Shown: piece by piece, positions 1 to 8,457 of the stretch | How positions within the stretch are numbered: the first letter of the stretch is position 1 | Layout: each line of letters starts with the position of its first letter | Source of the DNA: Croceivirga radicis | GTDB lineage: Bacteria; Bacteroidota; Bacteroidia; Flavobacteriales; Flavobacteriaceae | Reading direction: 5' to 3' | DNA length: 64,000 bases | Assembly (NCBI RefSeq): GCF_002072105.2 | Contig: NZ_MTBC01000003.1 | Location: forward strand, 1 to 64,000 | The notes under the pieces: model-generated | What the model saw: the letters and a program-made list of their open reading frames with translations, nothing else | Database searches by the model: none | What the model was told of the DNA's origin: nothing | Program-made: the position numbers and the translations under genes

Positions 1-749
1 TAAAATGCGTAAATTAGCGTTATATTTGTAAGACAAAACATGCTGTAAGGGTTTACATACTATAAATTATAGGACAAATATACAATTAGGTAAAACTGCG
101 CTAATACCACCGTATTTGATATAATTGTAGATATAGCGACACGCCAGTGTTCTATATCGTCAACAATTATGTCATAGCAGTATTACAGAAATGGTCGTTA
201 TATATGCTACATTATAGGACAATTGTAGCTATGATAACCTTTAGGCTTATTTCGGCAACGATATTATGTAAAAAGAAATTCTGCTAATAACTCCAACACT
301 TTATCTCACCGTCAAATAAAATCATCTGCTAGATAATTTTATTCGCCACATATGTCAAACAGTTTTACAGGATATTCAATAATATATACGTCACTAAAAA
401 TTTTACGGGCAGTTCGTCAGCTTGCCGCAAAAGCTAAAATTTCCCTGCGAACCTATTTTTACATATTTTTTATTTGTGTAAATCCAATAAAAGTTTTCTT
501 TTTAGAACATCTATATATTTAGTCTTAAAGAAAAGAAATCAACTTCAGGAGATTCACGAACTTCACTGTTAAAAATACCAATGCGTGAGCTAAACAAAAA
601 TCAAAACTTCAAAAACTTTAGAAACAATTAATGCGCCTTTTGTTTAGCTAAAATTCTATTAGGCTGGATACTTGATAGTCCAACAAAGATTAATATAATA
701 AACAGTAATAAAAATGAAATGTATTTAACTTCTCTAATTGTAATTAAGT
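1..749. other. AT-rich geneless stretch with short repeats
   Basis: No convincing coding frame, tRNA or rRNA is visible here. The sequence is strongly AT-rich. It contains a 12-base direct repeat (attataggacaa) at 66-77 and 211-222, and a 12-base inverted repeat at 588-599 and 638-649. The window begins inside this stretch, so a gene further left could own part of it. Confidence 0.6.
588..649. repeat. 12-bp perfect inverted repeat with 38-bp loop
   Basis: AGCTAAACAAAA at 588-599 is matched by its exact reverse complement at 638-649. The hexamer AATGCG also occurs just 5' of the left arm (580-585) and again before the right arm (630-635). It lies about 100 bases past the 3' end of the lipoprotein gene. 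The right edge is not T-rich enough to be an obvious terminator. Confidence 0.5.
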
Positions 750-2078
750 CTATTCGTGTTTAATATAAAGAAAACCGTAACCTGAAACTACTATTTTGCT
801 TTTAGAAAAATTTATATGACTAATAATATCAGTTTCTTCAAATTCTAATTCGGTAGTCCATGTCTGTCCCGCATCTAAAGTCGAAATTACCTGATTTTCA
901 GTAGATACTGCGTACCATTCATCTCTGCTTCTGATATAAAAACGTTTTATACCAGAACCTACAGTTGACCACGTTTTCGCTAGGTCTGAACTTCGCAACA
1001 AATTATTTTCAGAATCGATTGTAAGGATTAAATCAGTATCAAAAAAATTACCTCGGTAAAGGGTTCTTGCTGTGTTAACAGTTACAGAATCTATTACTTC
1101 CCAATTTTGATAATCATCAGATCTCATTATTAAATTCGTATCAGGTTCATCATACTTCCATCTTTTTCGATATACTCCAATACCGTAAATTTTACCATCA
1201 GAAGGAGCTTTTTTAATAGATCTTATTGATCCATAATATTGCGCTCCACGCATACCTTCATTTAATAACCAATCTGTATATTGTTTTTTGTAAGTAGTAC
1301 CAAAATCAGAGGAATACCCATAAGTATACATAAGATTTGAATAAAATACTTGATTCTCGTCTAGTAATATTCTCATATATAAACCACTTCCTGGATCTTG
1401 TACAGCTGCGGCCTCATAAATATTCTTTTCCGTTTCGAATTTATTCTCAAATAATTGAAGGCTATACCCGTTGGAAACAGCTGCATTTCCCGTCATGCTA
1501 TCGATTTCAAAGTTGCTAATACTACCATTCATTATATTAGGTACTTGGGTGGAAATGAATTTCTCAGGAGAAGGTGAGATTTTAAATAGTCTATTCGACG
1601 AACCGCTGCCGGAAATAAGGTCACCTAAAACGTATATATCATCTTCTTCTTCTAAAACCACTGCTTTCTTAAATTCACGATTTCTATCGAGAACAAGTTT
1701 GTTCCAACCTTTTTTAAGTACGTAAATGAAGGCACTTTCGCTAAGTTTTCCATCTACTTCCACGACGATTTCTGATGGTCCCTCCTCTTCGGGTTCTAGC
1801 ATAAGTTTTATTTCCGTAGAAGATAATGAACTCGGTGCAATCAATTTATTGTTGACAAAAACTTTCGTTTCGAAATCGATTTGAATAAAATTAGCTCCAT
1901 TGATAACTAACTCGTCACCCATGAATAAGTATTCTTTAGAAAGGCTGCTTATTGTAGGAATAATGGCTTCTGGCTCTTTATCAATTGGTACAGGAGCTTG
2001 AGTATCTGGGTCATCTTTTCCGCATCCTGTAAATAATACTATAAAGAGGGTTATAAAAACTAAGTTTTTAAGTTTCAT
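750..2078 (-). CDS. TIG-domain lipoprotein with Asp-box propeller-like repeats
   Basis: A probable cell-surface or periplasmic lipoprotein of 442 residues. The N-terminus has a hydrophobic signal ending in the lipobox LFTGC, with the acylated Cys at residue 19. Residues about 40-118 look like an IPT/TIG immunoglobulin-like fold. The remainder carries BNR/Asp-box-type motifs (SSDLAKTW, STLDAGQTW, RSDDYQNW) typical of sialidase-like or photosystem II stability-factor-like beta-propellers. No catalytic residues can be assigned, so a binding or structural role is more likely than an enzymatic one. The gene stands alone; its nearest neighbour upstream is the DoxX gene, also on the minus strand. 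The exact ligand is unknown. Confidence 0.75.
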   Translation of the reverse strand: MKLKNLVFITLFIVLFTGCGKDDPDTQAPVPIDKEPEAIIPTISSLSKEYLFMGDELVINGANFIQIDFETKVFVNNKLIAPSSLSSTEIKLMLEPEEEGPSEIVVEVDGKLSESAFIYVLKKGWNKLVLDRNREFKKAVVLEEEDDIYVLGDLISGSGSSNRLFKISPSPEKFISTQVPNIMNGSISNFEIDSMTGNAAVSNGYSLQLFENKFETEKNIYEAAAVQDPGSGLYMRILLDENQVFYSNLMYTYGYSSDFGTTYKKQYTDWLLNEGMRGAQYYGSIRSIKKAPSDGKIYGIGVYRKRWKYDEPDTNLIMRSDDYQNWEVIDSVTVNTARTLYRGNFFDTDLILTIDSENNLLRSSDLAKTWSTVGSGIKRFYIRSRDEWYAVSTENQVISTLDAGQTWTTELEFEETDIISHINFSKSKIVVSGYGFLYIKHE

Positions 2079-2383
2079 ATTGAGGAATCATTTTATATCC
2101 TTAAATAACTATAAATATACCCTATTATTGCTTATTAATGAGTAAACTTTTATAATATCGTATCTATTGATATTAGCCTATGCAATATACATTTCCTCCC
2201 TCCTACCGTCGTCGCATAAAAAGTGTTTATTCATGTCTTGTTATTTTTTTTAAAGGTATTCATGAACCTCCTGCGTCGGTTTCATTACCTTTTAGAAAAG
2301 ATTTTTTACAAGAAATTTTTCTAGAAGTTACTGTGCGGCTTAATCGATTTAGTCGTAAATTTACCACTACTTTTAATGCGCCA

Positions 2384-2836
2384 TCATACTCGTATCGCAC
2401 TAAAATAGGTCCATACAATAAACAGTATTTGTAAAGGTATTCTAAACCACAAATAAGAAACACCATTACCGTCTAACGTTCCTTTTTGGTAATTCACATT
2501 ATGTAAAGAAGCATATATGTTTGCCGGTAACATTAAAAGGAGGAAAACAATTAGTGTCCAACCAGATATCACTTTAAATTTTGGGATTAAAAGACCTATG
2601 GCAAGTACAATTTCAAAGATTCCCGTTAGGTAGACCATATTTTCTTTAAAAGGAATAAAGGGAGGTATCATCATTGACATGCCTTTGGTAAACACAAAGT
2701 GTCCTACAGCGGTGAACACAAGCATTAGGGCCATGGCAATTCTTGCTGCTAAGGCAAAGTCGTACTCTTTTCTTATAAACTTAATGGCAATAAGTGAGCC
2801 AATAAACGTGACAAAGAGTATAATTAAGGGTTTCAT
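2384..2836 (-). CDS. DoxX-like integral membrane protein
   Basis: A 150-residue protein with four hydrophobic segments, matching the DoxX-like family seen widely in Bacteroidetes. Recognisable parts are the AARIAMALMLVFTAVGHF segment, the MIPPFIPFKENMVYLTGIFEI stretch (conserved proline-rich loop followed by GxxEI) and a C-terminal FRIPLQ motif. The biochemical role of the family is poorly defined; some members are linked to quinone or thiosulfate chemistry. The gene lies 62 bases downstream of a Crp-type regulator on the same strand, so the two probably form an operon and the regulator may control it. Confidence 0.75.
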   Translation of the reverse strand: MKPLIILFVTFIGSLIAIKFIRKEYDFALAARIAMALMLVFTAVGHFVFTKGMSMMIPPFIPFKENMVYLTGIFEIVLAIGLLIPKFKVISGWTLIVFLLLMLPANIYASLHNVNYQKGTLDGNGVSYLWFRIPLQILFIVWTYFSAIRV

Positions 2837-2898
2837 AATTTTTTAAATTGCTATGGCACAAAGATTAGAAAAGGATAATCAAAAAAAATGAACCCAAG

Positions 2899-3465
2899 TT
2901 AAGAAATGCGTTTTCGTATTCTACTTAAGGCTTGTGGCGTAACCCCAATATAGGAGGCAATATATTTTAGTGGAATTTGCTTTACTAATTTTGGTCTGTC
3001 TGAGAATAAGTCCAAATAGCGTTCTTCGGCTGTTTTATTTAAAAATGAAAGTTCTCTTTTCGATTTTATTAGAAACATTTTTTCAGCCATTTTTCTTCCA
3101 ATAAGATTTCCGTTTTTAGTTTTTTTATAAACTTCCTGCAAATCGTTAGTAGAAATTTTCCACAAGATGGTTTCTGTTAACGTTTCTAACTGATATTCTG
3201 ATGGGCTCTGGGTTAAAAAAGAGTCGTAGGCGGTAACAAACTCATTATCAAACACGAATCCAAAAGTTAAATCAGACGTTTCTTTTGGAATATATAGTCG
3301 GATTATACCTTGTGAAATAAAGGATAAGTACTTTTCCGTTTTACCAACTTCTAAGACTACTGTATTTTTCTCAAGCGCTACTTTTTGCAGTTTAGAAGCG
3401 AAAAACTCCCAATCAGAATCGTTCATTGGCGCTATCGTATCAATAAACTTTCTAATTTCTTTCAT
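2899..3465 (-). CDS. Crp/Fnr-family transcriptional regulator
   Basis: A 188-residue cytoplasmic regulator. Residues about 20-115 form a cyclic-nucleotide-binding-type beta-roll (VVLEVGKTEKYLSFISQGIIRLY). The C-terminal winged helix is typical of Bacteroidetes Crp homologues (EERYLDLF, then IPLKYIASYIGVTPQALSRIRKR). The sensor domain lacks an obvious cAMP phosphate-binding cassette, so the effector is unknown. It is upstream of, and on the same strand as, the DoxX-like gene, its most likely target. Confidence 0.85.
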   Translation of the reverse strand: MKEIRKFIDTIAPMNDSDWEFFASKLQKVALEKNTVVLEVGKTEKYLSFISQGIIRLYIPKETSDLTFGFVFDNEFVTAYDSFLTQSPSEYQLETLTETILWKISTNDLQEVYKKTKNGNLIGRKMAEKMFLIKSKRELSFLNKTAEERYLDLFSDRPKLVKQIPLKYIASYIGVTPQALSRIRKRIS

Positions 3466-3570
3466 TTTTTTGCTTGTGTCTAACCCTTAACTATCCGTTA
3501 TTATTCGAATAGCTGTATGGCATAAAACTACTAAATCTTAGGTAAGGTTTTTAGTCAAACTACATTCACC

Positions 3571-4185
3571 TCAAAAACAATTGGCCACACAAAAGTTATA
3601 CAGTTCCAAAATACCCTGTAGTATCACCTTTTCTTTGGATAGGGCTTGCACTACTGCCGGACAATCATAAAAGTAAGCCATTAAGCGTTTCTTTTTAAAC
3701 CCAAAAATGCCATGCGTAACCCGTACCAGTTCCCTAGAACCCGGTTTGTAGAAAAAGGGTATGGAATCCAAATAAGAATTGTCATCATCTAGGTATAACT
3801 GCTCTAGGTACCAAAGCTTAGGGCTGCGTTTTAATACTCTTAAAAATACCTTGGGAGCAGCAGCATCCGTATAATATCGGAACTTAAAAAAGTTGCTTTC
3901 TTCCCGTAAACGCATAGAAATATAGTGTTCATTGGCAAATCCGTAACCTAAAATGGCATCTGGGCTAAATTTTTTGGTTCGGGATTTTTCTTTTTGCCTA
4001 AACCGTAGGTTATCATAAAGGGCTACAAAAGGTTCTGGGGAACGGTCTTTAATAAAACCGTTTAAGGTATCTCCGTTTTTTGTTAAGATATACCCTGCTA
4101 CAAACCCTTTGGGTTGTGCATATACCCAACCACTACCCCAACCCAAAACCAGCAGCAAGAGCTGTACGCCAACTATTTTTTTCAT
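3571..4185 (-). CDS. Secreted protein of unknown function
   Basis: About 204 residues. The ATG at 4185 is preferred over the longer frame opening at 4215, because it puts a classical signal peptide (MKKIVGVQLLLLVLGW, cleavage after VYAQ) at the N-terminus. The mature protein starts with a GYILTKNGDTLNGFI motif, common in Bacteroidetes secreted proteins of unknown function that begin by describing a short beta-hairpin repeat. It ends with two cysteines close together near the C-terminus. Its stop lies 68 bases downstream of the ABC permease stop region on the opposite end of the block. No function can be assigned. Confidence 0.65.
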   Translation of the reverse strand: MKKIVGVQLLLLVLGWGSGWVYAQPKGFVAGYILTKNGDTLNGFIKDRSPEPFVALYDNLRFRQKEKSRTKKFSPDAILGYGFANEHYISMRLREESNFFKFRYYTDAAAPKVFLRVLKRSPKLWYLEQLYLDDDNSYLDSIPFFYKPGSRELVRVTHGIFGFKKKRLMAYFYDCPAVVQALSKEKVILQGILELYNFCVANCF

Positions 4186-4252
4186 ACCCTTTATGTAATT
4201 GCCAAAACATAGCACAATAGTTGTACCAAGATGGGTTGCGCAAACCTGGCTT

Positions 4253-6799
4253 TTAACCTACGCCACGCAACACCTCCAACGGCGAGCTTTTTAAAACAGG
4301 ACGTATATTACTTAAACCAATGGCTACTACCAACAATACCAATGCAGGCAAAAACACCAATAAGGGCCAAATAGTGGGTGCAAACGTTTCCTCAAACAGG
4401 TAAAATGCCAAAGCGGCGCTGCCCGCCAAGGCCAATACTAAGCCTACCAAACACCCTAAAACACCTAAAAAAAGGTATTCTAGTATGGCTATGGTAACAA
4501 TATGCTTGTTTTTTGCTCCCAAAGTACGTAGTAGTACGGCCTCGCGTATGCGCTGGTATTTAGAGGTGCGTACAGAACCAATAAGCACTATAATTCCGGT
4601 AAGTATGCTAAAAAAGGCCATAAAATTAATAACCCAAGACACCTTATCCAGTATATCCTCTATGATGGTGTATACCTGCCGTAAATCTATCAATGAAACA
4701 TTGGGGAACGATGCTACCAAGTCGCGCTGCAAATAGGCAGAACGTTCCTCGTTAGGAACATGGGCGGTAAGTACATTAAATTGCGGAGCATTTTCTAGCA
4801 CCCCAGCGGGGAAAACAATGGAAAAATTGAGTTGCAGGCGGGTCCAATCTACTTGTCGCACACTGGCCACCACGGTTTCCATTAAAACGCCCTGCACGTT
4901 AAATACCACTGCATCGCCCACTGCTAATTGGGCATCCCTAGCAATGTTATCAGATATGGATATTGGAATGGTGCCTTGCTCGTAATTGGCTATCCACTCC
5001 CCTTTTTGCAACTTTTCACTCCCTATTAAACTGTCCCTATACGTAGTTCTAAATTCATGGTTTAAAATCCACCCCCTAATGGTACTGGTGGTGTCTTTTC
5101 GTATCTCGTTAAGGCCAACCCCTTTTATACTGTGCATGCGCATGGTAACCAAGGGAATATTGTTGATAATATCAATCTTATTTTTATTGAATACCCCTAC
5201 CACGGCATCCAACTGCTTGGTCTGTATATCCAAAGCCACCAGATTGGGACTTTTGGCATTGTTTTCTATACTGGTTTTGGCCAATAGCATATCCTTGCTC
5301 AAATACAACGTGCTAATTAAAAAGGTACCCAAACCAATGGCCACCAACAATACCATGGTTTGGTTGTTGGGCCTAAACAGGTTTAACAAAGGCTGCCGTA
5401 GGGTGTAACTCGCTTCTTTTGGAAAAAAGTACTTTACCAATTTCATGGTAAACAGCGCAATACCGGCCAAAATAGCAAAGGTAACCACTACCCCAACCAC
5501 AAAAGCCAAAGCATACGCACCGTCTTGTAACAACCAAAACGAAAAACCATACAAAAAGCCAAAAATTAAGATACCCAAAACCCATCTGGCCAAAGTAGAT
5601 TGTACCGTACCGCTATCATCAATACGCAATACGGCTAAGGGGGATACGTATAAGGTTCTCAACAAGGGCAATAACGCAAATAAAACGGACATAAAAACAC
5701 CGAGCAACACGCCTAAAATCAAGGGTTGTGGTAGTAATTCTATGGTTACATTAAATGGCAATAAGGATTGCAATATATAGGGAAACATACTTTGAACGCC
5801 CACACCCAAGGCCGTACCCAATAAGCCACCTAATAAACCAATACCCGCAATTTGGATACCAAAAATCAAAAAACTTAGTTTACGGCTGGCTCCCAAACAT
5901 TTGAGCACTGCCACAGCGGGTAACTTTTCCTTAATATAGATGTTCACAGAACTGGCAATACCCACGCAACCCAATAATAATGCAATAAAAGCCACCAAAT
6001 TCAGGAATTTACCCACATTATCGTACCGCCGTCCTAACCGACTACTGGTACTGGTGTGGGTATCAATATCGGCATTTTCCATATCCAACATGGGGTCCAA
6101 CGTTTTGTCCAATAGCGCCAAATCTACCGTTTCGTCCTTAAAAAAGTATTGGTATTCTTTACGGCTACCAAATTGGAGCAATTGGGTCTGTTCTACGTAG
6201 GCATAAGGAATAATTACCGGTGGCGCAACGGAGGTAGAAATAGCCGTTGTACCCGGTATGGCTTTTAGAGCACCGGCAATGGGTAAGGTAACCTCCCCTA
6301 TCTTAATAGAATCTCCGGGAACCACATTGTATTGAAGCATTAAGGTAGCATCTACCAAGGCTCCGCCTTGCTGTTGATAGGTGTTTCCTGCAGTTGGAGG
6401 CTCCGAATCAATTTCGCCATAAAAAGGAAAATCGCCAGCAATACCCCGTACGCGTACCAAACGGGTACCGCCATTTTTTGGAAAAGCCACCATGGAAACA
6501 AAATTCACTTCCATGGCTTGCGGACCTAACGAATCAATTAGCTGCTGGGCCCTCTCCGTGGGTTCTTGGTCCGTATCTATTAGATAATCCGCGCCCATAA
6601 GGCTTTTAGATTGCCCTTGTATATTGTTTTTAAGGTTACCGCTAAATAGTTGAATGGAGACAACGGCCGCAATGCCTAAGATAATAGATGCCATAAACAA
6701 CAGTAAACGGACTTTACTGGCCTTGGCATCTCGCCACGCCATTTTAAAAAGCCATGCCGTGTTGGCTTTTTGGGTTGGTTTTAGGGGGATGTTGTTCAA
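4253..6799 (-). CDS. ABC transporter permease, FtsX/YbbP type
   Basis: An 848-residue inner-membrane permease with two FtsX-type modules: a TM helix, a large periplasmic domain, a three-helix FtsX block (about residues 260-400), two further helices, and a second periplasmic domain with a terminal FtsX block (about 720-845). This ten-helix layout matches the YbbP family, which acts with a YbbA-type ATPase in moving lipids or lipoproteins out of the inner membrane. The reading frame opens with TTG at 6799, giving a TTGA overlap with the ATPase stop. An ATG at Met20 (6742) is the alternative start. Translational coupling to the ATPase gene is likely either way. The substrate is inferred from the family only. 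Confidence 0.85.
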   Translation of the reverse strand: MNNIPLKPTQKANTAWLFKMAWRDAKASKVRLLLFMASIILGIAAVVSIQLFSGNLKNNIQGQSKSLMGADYLIDTDQEPTERAQQLIDSLGPQAMEVNFVSMVAFPKNGGTRLVRVRGIAGDFPFYGEIDSEPPTAGNTYQQQGGALVDATLMLQYNVVPGDSIKIGEVTLPIAGALKAIPGTTAISTSVAPPVIIPYAYVEQTQLLQFGSRKEYQYFFKDETVDLALLDKTLDPMLDMENADIDTHTSTSSRLGRRYDNVGKFLNLVAFIALLLGCVGIASSVNIYIKEKLPAVAVLKCLGASRKLSFLIFGIQIAGIGLLGGLLGTALGVGVQSMFPYILQSLLPFNVTIELLPQPLILGVLLGVFMSVLFALLPLLRTLYVSPLAVLRIDDSGTVQSTLARWVLGILIFGFLYGFSFWLLQDGAYALAFVVGVVVTFAILAGIALFTMKLVKYFFPKEASYTLRQPLLNLFRPNNQTMVLLVAIGLGTFLISTLYLSKDMLLAKTSIENNAKSPNLVALDIQTKQLDAVVGVFNKNKIDIINNIPLVTMRMHSIKGVGLNEIRKDTTSTIRGWILNHEFRTTYRDSLIGSEKLQKGEWIANYEQGTIPISISDNIARDAQLAVGDAVVFNVQGVLMETVVASVRQVDWTRLQLNFSIVFPAGVLENAPQFNVLTAHVPNEERSAYLQRDLVASFPNVSLIDLRQVYTIIEDILDKVSWVINFMAFFSILTGIIVLIGSVRTSKYQRIREAVLLRTLGAKNKHIVTIAILEYLFLGVLGCLVGLVLALAGSAALAFYLFEETFAPTIWPLLVFLPALVLLVVAIGLSNIRPVLKSSPLEVLRGVG

Positions 6800-7491
6800 A
6801 ATGCCGCTACTGGTTGGTTACTAACTACTTGGCCGCCTTTTAAACGTAAAATTTGCTGTGTTCTACGGGCCAAATCCATATCGTGCGTAATTATTACCAA
6901 TGTGGTACCCGCATCCTGATTTAATTCTAACAAAAGCTTAATAACGGTTTCACCTGTTTCTTCGTCCAAATTACCCGTGGGTTCGTCTGCAAATAAAATA
7001 GAAGGTCTGTTGCTAAATGCCCTGGCCAAGGCCACCCGTTGCTGCTCCCCACCAGACAATTGGGATGGGTAATGGTCTAACCGATTGCCCAAACCTACTT
7101 TTTCTAACAACTCTTTTGCTATTTGGGAGGCCTTTTTATCTCCTTGTAAATCTAAAGGCACGCTTACATTTTCCAAAGCGGTTAGCGTAGGTAACAGCTG
7201 AAAATTCTGAAATATAAAGCCCACTTCTTGATTGCGAAGTTGCGCACGTTGGTCTTGGGTCAATTGTTGCAAATTGTGCCCGCAAAGGGTAACCGTACCG
7301 GCATCTGCCGTATCCAAGCCTGCACATAGACCTAACAAAGTGGTTTTACCACTACCAGATGGGCCAACTATGGCAAAGGTTTGTCCTTTGGCCACCTCAA
7401 AAGAAACGTCTTGTAAAACCGTAAGTTGTTTTGCGCCACTAGTGTAGTTTTTTTGCAGCCCATTAATCTTTAATATCTTTGAATTATTCAT
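6796..7491 (-). CDS. ABC transporter ATP-binding protein, LolD/YbbA type
   Basis: A 231-residue ATPase partner of the downstream FtsX permease. Visible motifs are Walker A GPSGSGKTT (about 43-51), Q-loop FQNFQLLPTL, signature LSGGEQQR (about 145-152), Walker B ILFADEPT (about 165-172) and the switch His in VIITHD. The ATG at 7491 is preferred to an upstream TTG at 7512 because it opens the conserved NNSKILKINGL start of the domain. The next gene begins four bases before this one stops. The divergent esterase begins only 20 bases away. Confidence 0.92.
   Translation of the reverse strand: MNNSKILKINGLQKNYTSGAKQLTVLQDVSFEVAKGQTFAIVGPSGSGKTTLLGLCAGLDTADAGTVTLCGHNLQQLTQDQRAQLRNQEVGFIFQNFQLLPTLTALENVSVPLDLQGDKKASQIAKELLEKVGLGNRLDHYPSQLSGGEQQRVALARAFSNRPSILFADEPTGNLDEETGETVIKLLLELNQDAGTTLVIITHDMDLARRTQQILRLKGGQVVSNQPVAAF
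7453..7481 (+). promoter_or_regulatory. Candidate promoter for the TesA-like esterase, inside the ATPase gene
   Basis: TTG at 7453-7455 and TATCTTTG at 7474-7481 are separated by 18 bases, which fits the Bacteroidetes TTG-N17-23-TAnnTTTG consensus. Transcription would begin near 7488, about 24 bases before the esterase ATG. The whole promoter sits within the first codons of the divergent ATPase gene. This is a match by eye, not a measured start. Confidence 0.55.
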
Positions 7492-7511
7492 GTTAACCCC
7501 GTTATACGCCA

Positions 7512-8249
7512 ATGTCTAAAACTAAACAATCATACACAGATACACCACTCCAAACCAACCCAAACTTCTTAAAATTCTGTTATTTACTTGCCGTTTTACT
7601 GCTGTTTTCTTGCAAGGAAGCCCCTAAAGGAGAAAAAAGGGAGGTAGCGGAGCCCAAAGAGGTTACGGAAGAAACGGTTGCCACCACGAACAACAAAGTT
7701 ATCTTGTTCTTTGGTGATAGCCTTACGGCCGGGTATGGTCTGGACGATACCAAAGATGCCTATCCTGGGGTAATACAAACAAAAATAGATTCTTTAGGTT
7801 ACCCGTACGAGGTGGTCAACGCCGGTTTAAGCGGCGAAACTACCGCAGGCGGTCTAGGGCGTATTAATTGGATATTGGCACAAGACATAAGTGTTTTTGT
7901 ACTAGAATTAGGTGCCAATGATGGGTTAAGGGGTACCGCCCTATCTGAGACCAAATCTAATTTGCAAGGAATAATAGATGCGGTACGTAAAAAAGATGCG
8001 AATATTCCCATCATATTAACCGGGATGCAATTACCACCCAATATGGGAAAAGACTACACTACAAAATTTAGTCAACTATTTAAAGACTTGGCCGAAAAGA
8101 ATGACCTGGTGTTGGTGCCTTTTTTACTAGAGAATGTTGGTGGCGTAGCCCAATTGAATCAGGCCGATGGTATACACCCCACAGCAGCAGGACACCAGAT
8201 ATTGGCCAATAATGTATGGCTTTACCTAAAACCGATTTTGGAACAGTAG
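7512..8249 (+). CDS. tesA: TesA-like GDSL/SGNH esterase lipoprotein
   Basis: A 245-residue SGNH hydrolase that should act on acyl esters or lysophospholipids. The nucleophile Ser70 is in FFGDSLTAGYGL (block I). LGANDGLRG supplies the block III Asn, and DGIHPTAAGH the catalytic Asp and His (about 219 and 222). Unlike periplasmic E. coli TesA, it has a lipobox LLFSC with Cys34, after an unusually long polar n-region, so it is probably membrane-anchored. It is divergent from the YbbA/YbbP-like transporter, reproducing the E. coli tesA-ybbA-ybbP arrangement and suggesting a shared role in envelope lipid handling. Confidence 0.88.
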   Translation: MSKTKQSYTDTPLQTNPNFLKFCYLLAVLLLFSCKEAPKGEKREVAEPKEVTEETVATTNNKVILFFGDSLTAGYGLDDTKDAYPGVIQTKIDSLGYPYEVVNAGLSGETTAGGLGRINWILAQDISVFVLELGANDGLRGTALSETKSNLQGIIDAVRKKDANIPIILTGMQLPPNMGKDYTTKFSQLFKDLAEKNDLVLVPFLLENVGGVAQLNQADGIHPTAAGHQILANNVWLYLKPILEQ

Positions 8250-8413
8250 TTTAAAAACGCCTACATTTTGGCTTTTGATTACGGATTAAATTGCAATTGC
8301 TATTAACCATAATGGTGCAACTAAAATATTGTGGGTAAAGCGTTTAAATCTATAAAAACCACAAATTATATGCCTTTCCCAACAAAACTGCAGCCAGCAA
8401 CGAATTATTTATT

Positions 8414-8441
8414 TTATTTGTAAGTTTTGTATTACAAATAA
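8414..8441. repeat. 10-bp inverted repeat upstream of propeller kinase
   Basis: TTATTTGTAA at 8414-8423 and its exact reverse complement at 8432-8441 flank an eight-base spacer. The repeat ends 16 bases before the kinase ATG. It could be an operator or a hairpin in the 5' untranslated region. Confidence 0.5.
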
Positions 8442-8457
8442 TCGCATATAGCCTATA

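Noticed and set aside
2180-2466. Frames on both strands between and across the end of the DoxX-like gene
   Set aside because: The DoxX frame is complete with the family motif at its end. The other frames have no recognisable domain and the region is AT-rich.
4986-5780. Long plus-strand frames inside the permease gene
   Set aside because: They lie entirely antisense to a well-supported FtsX-type gene and have biased, low-complexity composition.
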